The translations under genes were made by a program, and so were the position numbers. From a virus, in IMG/VR virus record IMGVR_UViG_3300042350_001509, positions 1 to 21,402 of that record: 21,402 nucleotides of DNA. The stretch is one strand, 5' to 3'. Positions within the stretch are counted from its first letter, which is position 1. Each line of letters starts with the position of its first letter. Shown here piece by piece: positions 14,602-21,046 of the stretch. The notes under the pieces are model-generated. The model did no database searches, was not told the DNA's origin, and was given only the letters and a program-made list of their open reading frames with translations.

Positions 14602-14996
14602 TTGGTTGGTTTCCTTACAGAGATGTCGAACTCTTTGTCTGAGTTCAAACCAGGGGGTACAAGCGAAGGGTTATCTTCTAAAAACTTAGCCATGTTGGAT
14701 TGATGAATACGCTTCTCATAAAGATCGAGCGCATCATGTTCCACCACGAAGGTTTTGAAAGCATCCCAGTCCTGCGTGAAGTACCGTGTCTTAGTCGTTA
14801 AGATCACAGTGCCTTGATCGGTTTTCACCGATTTACTGCCGAGTGCCATAAGCTGATCTTTCATCGCAGCTTTAATCTCATCTTGCTGCGCTTTTAGTTC
14901 CTCAACTTCAGACTCATAATCTTTTGTAAGTTCTTGAATACGTGTGCGTATCTTGAGATACACACGCGCCAATTTATCCATTGGTATAGCATCCAT
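14598..14996 (-). CDS. Conserved coiled-coil phage protein of unknown function
   Basis: 132 residues, ATG at 14996 with AAGGAGAG five bases upstream. Residues 10-50 are a charged coiled coil (KIRTRIQELTKDYESEVEEL). The middle has GSKSVKTDQGTVILTTKTRY, a beta-hairpin-like element. The C-terminal half carries DWDAFKTFVVEHDALDLYEK and RIHQSNMAKFLEDNP, then PPGLN, a pattern I recall from a widespread unannotated phage family. It is the first gene after the internal promoter and is coupled by an ATGA overlap to the SSB-like gene, so a role beside single-stranded DNA handling is plausible. No enzymatic motif is seen. Confidence 0.8.
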   Translation of the reverse strand: MDAIPMDKLARVYLKIRTRIQELTKDYESEVEELKAQQDEIKAAMKDQLMALGSKSVKTDQGTVILTTKTRYFTQDWDAFKTFVVEHDALDLYEKRIHQSNMAKFLEDNPSLVPPGLNSDKEFDISVRKPTK

Positions 14997-15025
14997 ATCA
15001 ACTCTCCTTTTGTGTTATGTCAAGA

Positions 15026-15053
15026 ATTATACATGCTTTGTTTCATCGTGCAA
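15026..15053 (-). promoter_or_regulatory. Sigma70-like promoter for the SSB-like gene group
   Basis: On the - strand, TTGCAC (15048-15053) and a perfect TATAAT (15026-15031) are separated by 16 bases. The -35 is weak (3 of 6). Transcription would begin near 15019, about 22 bases before the ATG at 14996, leaving room for the strong AAGGAGAG. It overlaps the end of the helicase gene and lies in the only clear break between the upper and lower halves of the - strand run. Confidence 0.55.
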
Positions 15054-16605
15054 CCTCCTCTTCGTAAAGTTTTATTAACAACGCGTGATCCTCTACGCGC
15101 TCTTCCAGCATCTTGAACATCTTGCGTTCAATCTCACTGCCTTGCAGATGTATCACCGTAACTTTAGTCGAGTCCTGACCGATACGATCAGAACGAGCGA
15201 TACACTGTTTATAAGTCTCAACGGACATCACTGGACCCCAGAAGATCACAGTGTCCGCAGCGGTCAGCGTGACACCGTGCGCAGCAGCTTGAGGCTGTAT
15301 GACAAGCACACGCGGGTCATCCTCATTCTGGAAGCGCTTAAATATATCTGTTCTCTTTTTTGGTGACACGTCACCGTGAATCATCTCGTTAGCAATACCA
15401 TGCTTGGTGAGGTATGTGTTGATCGTATCTATGCTGTGCCTGAACGGAGCGAAGATCAACAACTTGCGCTTAGTCTCTTCAAGCACCTCCATCAACACGT
15501 TAAGACGCGGCGCACAATCAAACTCCACAACCTCACGCCCATCGGTGTAAGCGGCTCCAGCACTTATCTGCAACAGCTTACTGACACTTGCCGCTGCGTT
15601 TACGGCTGTTATAACTTCTCCAGCAGTCTGCACTAGCATGCGTTCCTTAAGCATCACGTAGTATTTTTTCTGCTGCGGTGTGAGAGGTATGTCACGCGTC
15701 TCAATCAACACAGGCGGCAGATCGGTGCACTGTTCTTTTGTGTAGCGTATGGCAGGCTGCAGCGCACTGTGTACAAGATCTGGCGCTTCTCGTTTCGGCC
15801 CCCACTTAAACTGCGTGATCTTGTTCATCGTCTTATCACGCCACGCTGTGAAGAAATTTGGAACACCTGTTGGGTTAACAAGTTTGGCTAACCCGTAAGC
15901 GTCAAGCGGTGACTGTGAAGCTGGAGTACCAGTCATCATCCACAGGTAAGTGTGTGGTGTGATTAATGAGTTAAGACTTTTCCAACGCCTCGTGCTCTGG
16001 TTTTTATATGCGTTCGCCTCATCGACAATGATGAGATCAAAACGTCCGTCTGCCTTCACCTCGTTAGCAATTAAGTTCAGTCCGTCATAATTAATAATCA
16101 CAAACTCGTAGTCGCCCTGTACCATCTCAATACGTTTCACAGCTTGCGGATGGTGCGCGACAATCGCAGTCCGGTGGATGATGCTCTTGCCGATACCGCT
16201 CATCCAGGCGTCGTGCATGATAGACAGCGGGCACAAGATAAGACAACGTCTTACGTAACCTTTATTCATCAGGTAGTCAGCAGCCCACAACGCAGACAGC
16301 GTCTTGCCAGTGCCCGGATCGTTGAACACAAACGAGCGTCGATGTAGCGTTAAGAACGATGCTGTCTCGATCTGATGCGCGAACGGCTTGTGCTTCCCAG
16401 GCCAGTTGTATTTAGCCTTGATGGGTGACGGCACGCTACGTACACCCAGATTGCGCAGCACACGCATTTCGTCCAAACCCCAGAACACAAGTACCTCGTG
16501 TACACCAGGGGCTACTTCTCCAAGATTTTTGCTGCGAGGTATCACAGCGTATTTGTCAGGCTTGCGTGTCCGTAGCAAGACTGCTTTGTTGTCTATGATC
16601 TGCAT
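15043..16605 (-). CDS. SNF2-type superfamily 2 helicase/ATPase
   Basis: 520 residues. Motif I is DPGTGKT at 96-102 (K101), after the Q-like KPFAHQIETASFL. Motif II is VDEAN at 194-198, with Asn in place of the usual His of DEAH/DEAD. Motif III is MMTGTP at 223-228. The second RecA-like lobe has LLIFAPFRHSID, HGDVSP, and motif VI QCIARSDRIGQ at 467-477 with both arginines. The length is that of the minimal phage SNF2 proteins, with no extra DNA-binding domain. Likely roles are fork remodelling, recombination or origin opening. The ATG at 16605 has no clear ribosome site, but the upstream gene stops 12 bases inside it, so translational coupling is likely. The region around its stop contains the promoter for the next gene. 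Confidence 0.93.
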   Translation of the reverse strand: MQIIDNKAVLLRTRKPDKYAVIPRSKNLGEVAPGVHEVLVFWGLDEMRVLRNLGVRSVPSPIKAKYNWPGKHKPFAHQIETASFLTLHRRSFVFNDPGTGKTLSALWAADYLMNKGYVRRCLILCPLSIMHDAWMSGIGKSIIHRTAIVAHHPQAVKRIEMVQGDYEFVIINYDGLNLIANEVKADGRFDLIIVDEANAYKNQSTRRWKSLNSLITPHTYLWMMTGTPASQSPLDAYGLAKLVNPTGVPNFFTAWRDKTMNKITQFKWGPKREAPDLVHSALQPAIRYTKEQCTDLPPVLIETRDIPLTPQQKKYYVMLKERMLVQTAGEVITAVNAAASVSKLLQISAGAAYTDGREVVEFDCAPRLNVLMEVLEETKRKLLIFAPFRHSIDTINTYLTKHGIANEMIHGDVSPKKRTDIFKRFQNEDDPRVLVIQPQAAAHGVTLTAADTVIFWGPVMSVETYKQCIARSDRIGQDSTKVTVIHLQGSEIERKMFKMLEERVEDHALLIKLYEEEVAR

Positions 16606-16928
16606 TTTAGTTTGTATAAAGTTTTATGTGTTTGCACGTGGTAGTGCTTGTCCAATAAGTTTCTGCGCATCATTTCATGCAACATCAAACGCCAGAACGC
16701 TTCTTCTGTTGTTATGTCGCTGTGGATGACTTCCATGTGGTTGACCCACCATCCATCTCCATGTTTAGCAGACCACAGCGTTACTAGCGTGTCGTTACTT
16801 TCCGTTGTCAGCCATGTTCTTGTTTGGGCTGCGAAGTCGCGTATTTCCTTTGGTAGACTTCCCCCCAGATCGGATAGGTGTGATATGGTCGATGTCTTTA
16901 CCGGCTCTATCGATACCGTCTTTGTCAT
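16593..16928 (-). CDS. Small phage protein overlapping the HNH gene, function unknown
   Basis: 111 residues if translation begins at the ATG at 16928, which has AAGGAG at 16934-16939 with a 5-base gap, entirely inside the HNH gene in the +1 frame. The convincing protein-like part is the C-terminal 70 residues: DTLVTLWSAKHGDGWWVNHM, then EAFWRLMLHEMMRRNLLDKH and HKTLYKLK, which resemble small phage proteins with an LW...GDGWV opening. The first 45 residues coincide with the HNH core in another frame and may be untranslated if a later non-ATG start is used; the next ATG (M65, MEVIHSD) lies inside the conserved-looking part. It overlaps the helicase start by 13 bases, probably coupling helicase translation. 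The existence of the gene is likely; its start is uncertain. Confidence 0.6.
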   Translation of the reverse strand: MTKTVSIEPVKTSTISHLSDLGGSLPKEIRDFAAQTRTWLTTESNDTLVTLWSAKHGDGWWVNHMEVIHSDITTEEAFWRLMLHEMMRRNLLDKHYHVQTHKTLYKLKCRS

Positions 16929-17034
16929 ACATTCTCCTTGCGCGTTGGCGCTCGATCTGATCTTTTGTTTCGCCTGATTTTTTCTGTAGCTTGTATGCGT
17001 GCTTGTAATCGCGCTTGCCGTTAACTTGTGTCAT
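16795..17034 (-). CDS. HNH endonuclease
   Basis: 79 residues from ATG at 17034, one base after the stop of the upstream nuclease gene, with AAGGGG about 8 bases upstream; a GTG at 17058 gives an 8-residue extension but lies inside the neighbour without support. The N-terminus is basic (KRDYKHAYKLQKK, RQRARRMYDKDG). The HNH core is DIDHITPIRSGGKSTKGNTR followed by LRSPNKN: D-H, central N in the GN element, and N in place of the last His, as in many HNH variants. Phage HNH proteins serve as homing nucleases, packaging partners or nicking enzymes. Here it sits within the replication run between the PD-(D/E)XK nuclease and the helicase, not beside a terminase, so a homing or recombination role is more likely. 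Its 3' half overlaps the next gene. Confidence 0.85.
   Translation of the reverse strand: MTQVNGKRDYKHAYKLQKKSGETKDQIERQRARRMYDKDGIDRAGKDIDHITPIRSGGKSTKGNTRLRSPNKNMADNGK
16934..16939 (-). promoter_or_regulatory. Internal Shine-Dalgarno AAGGAG within the HNH gene
   Basis: AAGGAG stands 5 bases before the ATG at 16928. In the HNH frame it encodes part of ARRMYD, a common local motif, so it could be fortuitous; its match and spacing are nevertheless as good as any ribosome site in the window. Confidence 0.5.
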
Positions 17035-17035
17035 C

Positions 17036-17695
17036 TCAATGCCCCTTATTAAATTCACAGGTTTTCACAGGACACCACGGACAAAGTGGTGTTGAGGTTG
17101 GGTTCCACACGTTGTTAGCAAACGCTGCTTCAAGACGCGCTACCCGTTCACGATAGTCCTGCCAATAGTTAGTAGCTTCTTCAAGCACCACCTTGTGTTT
17201 GACCATCGTATCTTTCACTACAAATAACAGAGCAGACTTCACCATACGCACAATCGGGAAGTGCGCAAACACCATGAGCGACATCAGCGTCAGTTGTTCT
17301 TTGTCAGGATATTTATCTTTACCTGTCTTGTAGTCCACAACCCATGCTGTAAGACTTTCTTCGTCAACGATAAGTAAGTCAGCGATACCGCGCACCCAAC
17401 AGCTGTCATCTCTAAAACCACACGGGCGCAGGTCAACCGTTAGCCCCATCTCATACTCAGCATACTTCGTCCCCGGCTTTGCAAGGAGCGCATCAATCGT
17501 AGGCTGCACAAAAGAAAAGTGTGCGGGTATGGGCACGTTATCTTTAACATAATCTTCTGCGGCTTTGTGCAACTCTTTACCGTAGCGGATCTGTTCTGTT
17601 TCTTTCTGCGTGTACTTCTTTAGTACACGTACTTCGTGATAACGTCTTGCACAGCCTTCAAAGTCTTTAAGTGCTGAGTGGGACCATGCCTTCAT
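17036..17695 (-). CDS. PD-(D/E)XK nuclease of RecB/Cas4 type with probable iron-sulfur cysteines
   Basis: 219 residues, ATG at 17695 with GAGG five bases upstream. It begins SHSALKDFEGCARRYHEV, the usual opening of PDDEXK_1 / AddB / Cas4 nucleases. Catalytic residues: H43 in ELH, E80 or E82 in YAEYEMGLTV, D106 in GIADLLIV, and D121 with K123 in VVDYKTGK. Cysteines C15, C205, C208 and C213 (CPWC...C near the end) match the one-plus-three layout that binds a 4Fe-4S cluster in Cas4 and AddB. Expected activity: single-strand DNA exonuclease or end-processing nuclease. Neighbours are the zincin (1-base TAATG overlap) and HNH. No Cas1 or Cas2 or repeat array is near, so this is a phage recombination or DNA-processing nuclease rather than a CRISPR adaptation factor. 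Cluster binding is inferred. Confidence 0.88.
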   Translation of the reverse strand: MKAWSHSALKDFEGCARRYHEVRVLKKYTQKETEQIRYGKELHKAAEDYVKDNVPIPAHFSFVQPTIDALLAKPGTKYAEYEMGLTVDLRPCGFRDDSCWVRGIADLLIVDEESLTAWVVDYKTGKDKYPDKEQLTLMSLMVFAHFPIVRMVKSALLFVVKDTMVKHKVVLEEATNYWQDYRERVARLEAAFANNVWNPTSTPLCPWCPVKTCEFNKGH

Positions 17696-17979
17696 TAGAA
17701 CCTCGCTGATTTAACGATCTGGTGCATTGTCTCTGCGAAGTGTTCGACAAAGCGTTCGTCGTTGGAAAGTTTAGGGCGCACGTGATCGAGGATGACATGG
17801 GTCAACTCGTGCCAGAAAGTCAGCGCACGTTCGTTCTCGGTTGTATGCTTTGTCTTGTTACTTGTTGCTATAACAATCATATTGTCCACGGTGTAACCCG
17901 TGGTGTATGCCTCATCAACATGTTGCTGCTTGATGATGTACCGCCTTTTACCTACACGTATTGACTTCGGTATGTCCAC
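17695..17979 (-). CDS. Minimal zinc metallopeptidase (ImmA/IrrE or SprT-like fold)
   Basis: 94 residues, GTG start at 17979 with AAGGAG six bases upstream; an ATG at 17981 is out of frame. A short beta-rich N-terminus (KRRYIIKQQHVDEAYTTGYT) precedes the zincin signature TFWHELTHVILDH with H57, E58 and H61. The likely third ligand is E79 in RFVEHFAETM, spaced as in ImmA/IrrE-type peptidases. The protein is little more than the catalytic core, and there is no HTH domain. In phages such proteins are usually annotated as IrrE- or SprT-like; substrates are unknown, but cleavage of a host repressor or of a DNA-protein crosslink are known roles in the wider families. It lies between DNA polymerase and nuclease genes, so action on replication or host regulatory proteins is a reasonable guess. 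Confidence 0.8.
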   Translation of the reverse strand: MDIPKSIRVGKRRYIIKQQHVDEAYTTGYTVDNMIVIATSNKTKHTTENERALTFWHELTHVILDHVRPKLSNDERFVEHFAETMHQIVKSARF

Positions 17980-17991
17980 ATGACTCTCCTT

Positions 17992-19929
17992 TTATTTAGC
18001 GTCACCGTAACGCTTTGCTGAACTAACTTCTGCTGCCAGCGGTATCCCTGGCATGTACTTCGGCTCCATCGTCATCTGCTCCAAGACCCACTGCTCTGCC
18101 TCTTGGACATAGGCATCTGGCACGATGACTACTTCTTCGTCATGCACGGTTAAACACACTGAGTACCTCTTTTGAGTTCTCAGCATCCCATCAGTCATCA
18201 CAATACGAGCTAGCGCCTGAACGATGTTTTCGGTCAGCTTGCCACCATACAGCTTGGTCTCGTCGGGGCCATACACCACCCCCTTCTCTTTTGAAACTTT
18301 GATGTCAGGATAGCGTAACTTCATGCCGTTTGGCAAGAGAATTTCTTCTTTCCTGAACGTGATGCACTTGTGCTTGTACTCGTTACCCTCCAACAGACAG
18401 TGATTTATCGCTGACTGACACAGCGCCCAGAAGTCCGTCACCGGCTGCGCCGCTCTGCGGTATATCTCGATGATGGCTTTAGCTGCCAAGCAGTGGTAGA
18501 ACAACTCCTCCTCTGTACATGTGTGGGGGATCTTCTCAAACTGCTTCATCAGCACCTTATCTTTGAGGAACGCCCTAGCTGCGACAGCAGATACACCAAC
18601 TTGTTTAGCAAACTTCTTGTCGTACATCATGGGCGGTGCGCCGAGGAACCCCGTCAACAACTGCGCCGAGAACGACGCCCACCCCATGCCGTAGCCCGCA
18701 CCGAGTAGCGCTGACTTGGCAGACTGCCGCAGGTCAGGGTGTGACTCTTTACTCAGGTTGGGTATGTTGAACATCTGCGCACCGAACGCAGCGTATGCGT
18801 CCTGCCCACTCCTGAAGATGTCTAGGAGCGCGTCGTATCCACTGACCCATGCGAGGACTCTGGGTTCAATCTGGGAGAGGTCACAGACGACGAGGCTGTG
18901 TCCTTCGGGTGCCAGAATGGAACGACGTAAGAAAGATCCGCGTTTGAGATTTTGGAGATTGAGCCCTGAACCTCGACTCGCTGACCATCTGCCCGTGTGA
19001 GCCCCATAATAGTTAAGGGGAACGGGCAGTGCGCCTCTTGACGCAATATCAAGGAAACGCTGGGCACGCGTTCTTTCAAGGGTTGACTTGACTTTAAGAC
19101 GTGCTTCACACAGCAGGGCAACGTCCTCCCGCTCTGAATTGAGCAGAGCCTGAAACAGTGCGTCGTTCTTAGCAAACGCATAAGTTCGTCTGCCGGTGGT
19201 CTTGCTGAGTTTTGTGGGGGGTTCCACGTCCATACGACGGAGAAGATCTGCGAATCGATCATTACTCGCCAATGCTCCGTCATCCACTCCGAGTCGTCCC
19301 AATATTTCTCCACGCTTGCGCTCCTCTTCATCAATGGCTTGCCTCAACATCTCAGTGTCCAACATCAGCCGAGGTATTGTGAACATCTTCAGCGTCATGT
19401 CGATCAGCTTGAGTTCTTTAGCAGGGAACCCATCAACCAGACGGTTGAACACCTGCTCACACAGGAACGTGTCATGCGCACAGTACTCAGCAAGTTCTTT
19501 CTCTATCTCAGGGGTAAGCTCGACCAGCCCGTCCGTGCTGTGCACAGCTTGACCTTTAGGCGGCAGACCAAACTCATCTGCAAGTTTTGCCAAGCTGTTG
19601 CCAACCTCCACACCACGCAGCGCTCGTGCCATGGACAGTGAGTCGAAGATCAGCGCAGGATTGGCCCCATACACCCACGCCAAGATAGCCACGTCAAACT
19701 GCGCGTTGTGCGCTAGCACGGCTGTGCTCGACCAATCAGTCGATGCTACGAACTCAGGAATATCTTTGTGAGAAATCCATACTGGATCATCGTCTGAACC
19801 CAGTTCTTTAACACACAGCCCGAACGCTTTGAATCGTTTATCCCTGATGTACTGCTCTGTCGTCAGCTTACTCAGTGTGTACTCTTTCCTGCTCCAACGT
19901 GTTTCAAAGTCTATGACTAGCGTTTTCAT
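17992..19929 (-). CDS. polA: Family A DNA polymerase with 3'-5' exonuclease
   Basis: 645 residues. Exonuclease domain: Exo I IDFET (D7, E9), Exo II LAHNAQFDVA (D79), Exo III YCAHDTF (D153), all acidic residues present, so proofreading should be active. Polymerase domain: HTGRWSASRGSGLNLQN at 311-327; motif A CDLSQIEPRVLAW (D350, E355, R357; Pro replaces the usual Leu of QIELR); motif B RQSAKSALLGAGYGMG from R401 with K405, Y413, and L409 at the position of E. coli Phe762 / T7 Tyr526; motif C LTVHDEEVV (H596, D597, E598). No 5'-3' exonuclease domain, typical of phages. Residues 416-500 between motifs B and C are long. ATG at 19929 overlaps the previous stop as TGATG. This is the replicative polymerase of the phage; the partner is probably the primase-helicase at 10347-13217. 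Confidence 0.97.
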   Translation of the reverse strand: MKTLVIDFETRWSRKEYTLSKLTTEQYIRDKRFKAFGLCVKELGSDDDPVWISHKDIPEFVASTDWSSTAVLAHNAQFDVAILAWVYGANPALIFDSLSMARALRGVEVGNSLAKLADEFGLPPKGQAVHSTDGLVELTPEIEKELAEYCAHDTFLCEQVFNRLVDGFPAKELKLIDMTLKMFTIPRLMLDTEMLRQAIDEEERKRGEILGRLGVDDGALASNDRFADLLRRMDVEPPTKLSKTTGRRTYAFAKNDALFQALLNSEREDVALLCEARLKVKSTLERTRAQRFLDIASRGALPVPLNYYGAHTGRWSASRGSGLNLQNLKRGSFLRRSILAPEGHSLVVCDLSQIEPRVLAWVSGYDALLDIFRSGQDAYAAFGAQMFNIPNLSKESHPDLRQSAKSALLGAGYGMGWASFSAQLLTGFLGAPPMMYDKKFAKQVGVSAVAARAFLKDKVLMKQFEKIPHTCTEEELFYHCLAAKAIIEIYRRAAQPVTDFWALCQSAINHCLLEGNEYKHKCITFRKEEILLPNGMKLRYPDIKVSKEKGVVYGPDETKLYGGKLTENIVQALARIVMTDGMLRTQKRYSVCLTVHDEEVVIVPDAYVQEAEQWVLEQMTMEPKYMPGIPLAAEVSSAKRYGDAK

Positions 19930-20174
19930 CAGTTCAGCGTCCTGTGGGGGGACATCTCTTTTTCCAAGTGTGTCTCCAAACGTTCTAGTGAACTGACAAC
20001 AAGGTCATACACCTCCATGATGTTTGCGTTAACTCCAAGCATTTTGAAGTTGTCGTTTGCTTCATCGCCAACAATTAAGACGCAGTTAACTTTGTGCTCT
20101 ATAGCGTTTTCAAGCAGCTCTCTTGCAAGCTTTATTGTTTCTTCACGCTCCGTTGATAATGTTTTCGACTTCAT
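19929..20174 (-). CDS. Small acidic phage protein, function unknown
   Basis: 81 residues from ATG at 20174, chosen for GAGGAG seven bases upstream; a TTG eight codons earlier (20198) has no such site. The N-terminal half is a charged helix (TEREETIKLARELLENAIEH), followed by a beta strand with VNCVLIVGDEAND and a C-terminal helix (VYDLVVSSLERLETHLEKEM). The alternation suggests a small alpha/beta domain; no catalytic motif is recognised. It overlaps the VRR-NUC gene by 32 bases and is coupled to the polymerase gene through TGATG, so it is translated with both. Confidence 0.75.
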   Translation of the reverse strand: MKSKTLSTEREETIKLARELLENAIEHKVNCVLIVGDEANDNFKMLGVNANIMEVYDLVVSSLERLETHLEKEMSPHRTLN

Positions 20175-20430
20175 GAATATTCTCCTCGTTGATGACAAGT
20201 GCTATACCGCCAGACTGACGGATCATCTCAAGCTGCCTGTCTTGTAGTGCTGTGGTCTTGTTCTTCCCTGCTTTACATTCAATAGCAATGAAGCGTCCAT
20301 TGTGGCAGCAAACGATGTCAGGGATACCTGACACTCCGTAACCACCTGTAACAGGAAAGAAGTAATAAACGTTGTAAGACTTGAGCAGCTTAGTGATCTT
20401 GTCTTTAACGCGTCCTTCGGGTGTTCTCAA
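20143..20430 (-). CDS. VRR-NUC domain nuclease (Holliday-junction-resolvase-like fold)
   Basis: 95 residues. Core: YGVSGIPDIVCCHNGRFIAI then ECKAGKN, giving the PD-(D/E)XK set D38, E51, K53, followed by TALQDRQLEMIRQSGGIALV, the standard C-terminal helix and strand of VRR-NUC proteins. The only usable start is TTG at 20430: there is no in-frame ATG before the core, and GAGGAGG lies at 20438-20444 with a 7-base gap. The TTG overlaps the upstream TGA stop as TTGA. Stand-alone VRR-NUC proteins are frequent in phages and can act on branched DNA; a role in resolving replication or recombination intermediates before packaging is likely. Distinct from the larger Cas4-like nuclease in the same run. 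Confidence 0.92.
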   Translation of the reverse strand: MRTPEGRVKDKITKLLKSYNVYYFFPVTGGYGVSGIPDIVCCHNGRFIAIECKAGKNKTTALQDRQLEMIRQSGGIALVINEENIHEVENIINGA

Positions 20431-20636
20431 AACGGTGCCTCCTCTATGTCAGTGGGTGTTTGGTTCTTAACAACTTTCACCAAGACAACAGCTTTACGTT
20501 TGAGATACGCATAGCTTGGAAACGGCCAGTTGTTGTCTGATGGTATGCGTATGTACAGCATGTCGTTGGGTTCTTCTTTAACAACGTAACCTATCTCCCC
20601 TGTGTTCTTGATGCGTACTCGTGTGTCAGGTTGCAT
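20427..20636 (-). CDS. Small beta-rich phage protein, function unknown
   Basis: 69 residues from ATG at 20636, preceded by GAGG five bases upstream; an ATG at 20663 would add nine residues but has a poorly placed AGAGGG. The sequence VRIKNTGEIGYVVKEEPND then YIRIPSDNNWPFPSYAYLKR alternates strands and turns, suggesting a small SH3-like or KOW-like barrel. The tail is hydrophilic and acidic. No nuclease or regulator motif is visible. It overlaps the winged-helix gene upstream by 11 bases and the VRR-NUC gene downstream by the TTGA junction. Confidence 0.72.
   Translation of the reverse strand: MQPDTRVRIKNTGEIGYVVKEEPNDMLYIRIPSDNNWPFPSYAYLKRKAVVLVKVVKNQTPTDIEEAPF
20438..20444 (-). promoter_or_regulatory. 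Strong ribosome site for the TTG-started VRR-NUC gene
   Basis: GAGGAGG, complementary to the 16S tail over seven bases, stands 7 bases before TTG and decides this unusual start. Confidence 0.7.
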
Positions 20637-20991
20637 GTGTGCCTCGTATATTGAACGGGTCATGAAAGCTAAGACCCTCTTCTTCGACCATTAGATTCTT
20701 TTTCTTCTTGATGGGTTTTTTGATCTTCTTATTTGCAACGTAATAGCCGTATGCCCACCCTAACTTCTTACAGATAGACGATTGACGCAGCATCAGTTCT
20801 CTTTCGATGATTCCTTGTTCTAGTAACGGCATCAGTGAGTTCGAGACCGACTTGGTAGTGACTCCGAGTTTCCCTGCTAGTTCCTTGAGGGTCACCGGAA
20901 ACGTTCTAGTCTGCATGTATTCAAGACACGCTTGCCCTCTGTCCTGTTTAGCTTTCATCCTGAGTTTGTGAATACTCATCGTTGCACTCAT
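20626..20991 (-). CDS. Winged-helix/HTH DNA-binding protein
   Basis: 121 residues from ATG at 20991, which has GGAGGG four to five bases upstream; an ATG at 21003 adds four residues that themselves form that ribosome site. FPVTLKELAGKLGVTTKSVS, then NSLMPLLEQGIIERE, is a typical winged-helix core: helix-turn-helix followed by the wing that begins at IIERE. A Lys-rich stretch (NKKIKKPIKKKKN) after it could bind DNA or nucleic acid non-specifically. The tail is acidic. It may be an early regulator or a replication initiator accessory. It is preceded by the widest break in the upper part of this strand. Confidence 0.8.
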   Translation of the reverse strand: MSATMSIHKLRMKAKQDRGQACLEYMQTRTFPVTLKELAGKLGVTTKSVSNSLMPLLEQGIIERELMLRQSSICKKLGWAYGYYVANKKIKKPIKKKKNLMVEEEGLSFHDPFNIRGTHAT

Positions 20992-21046
20992 TCGTCCCTC
21001 CATGTACCGTCTTTAAATATAAAACGTGTAAACAATAACTTTTGTA
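20992..21046 (-). other. AT-rich intergenic segment, possible but unproven promoter
   Basis: The 55 bases before the winged-helix gene include TTGTTTACACG and TTTATATTTAAA on the - strand. TATATT is a fair -10 candidate, but no -35 hexamer sits 16-18 bases upstream of it. I see no terminator hairpin for the preceding gene. Confidence 0.3.

Noticed and set aside
15018-15023. Perfect TTGACA on the - strand upstream of the 14996 gene
   Set aside because: The only 17-base-spaced -10 candidate is TGATAT overlapping the start codon, so transcripts would begin inside the gene; it lies downstream of the better TATAAT.
16593-17034. HNH and downstream protein as one product by +1 frameshift
   Set aside because: There is no recognisable slippery site near the HNH stop, and the second frame has its own strong ribosome site and ATG.
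17036-17695. Cas4 of a CRISPR system
   Set aside because: There is no repeat array and no cas1 or cas2 in the window; the setting is a phage replication run.
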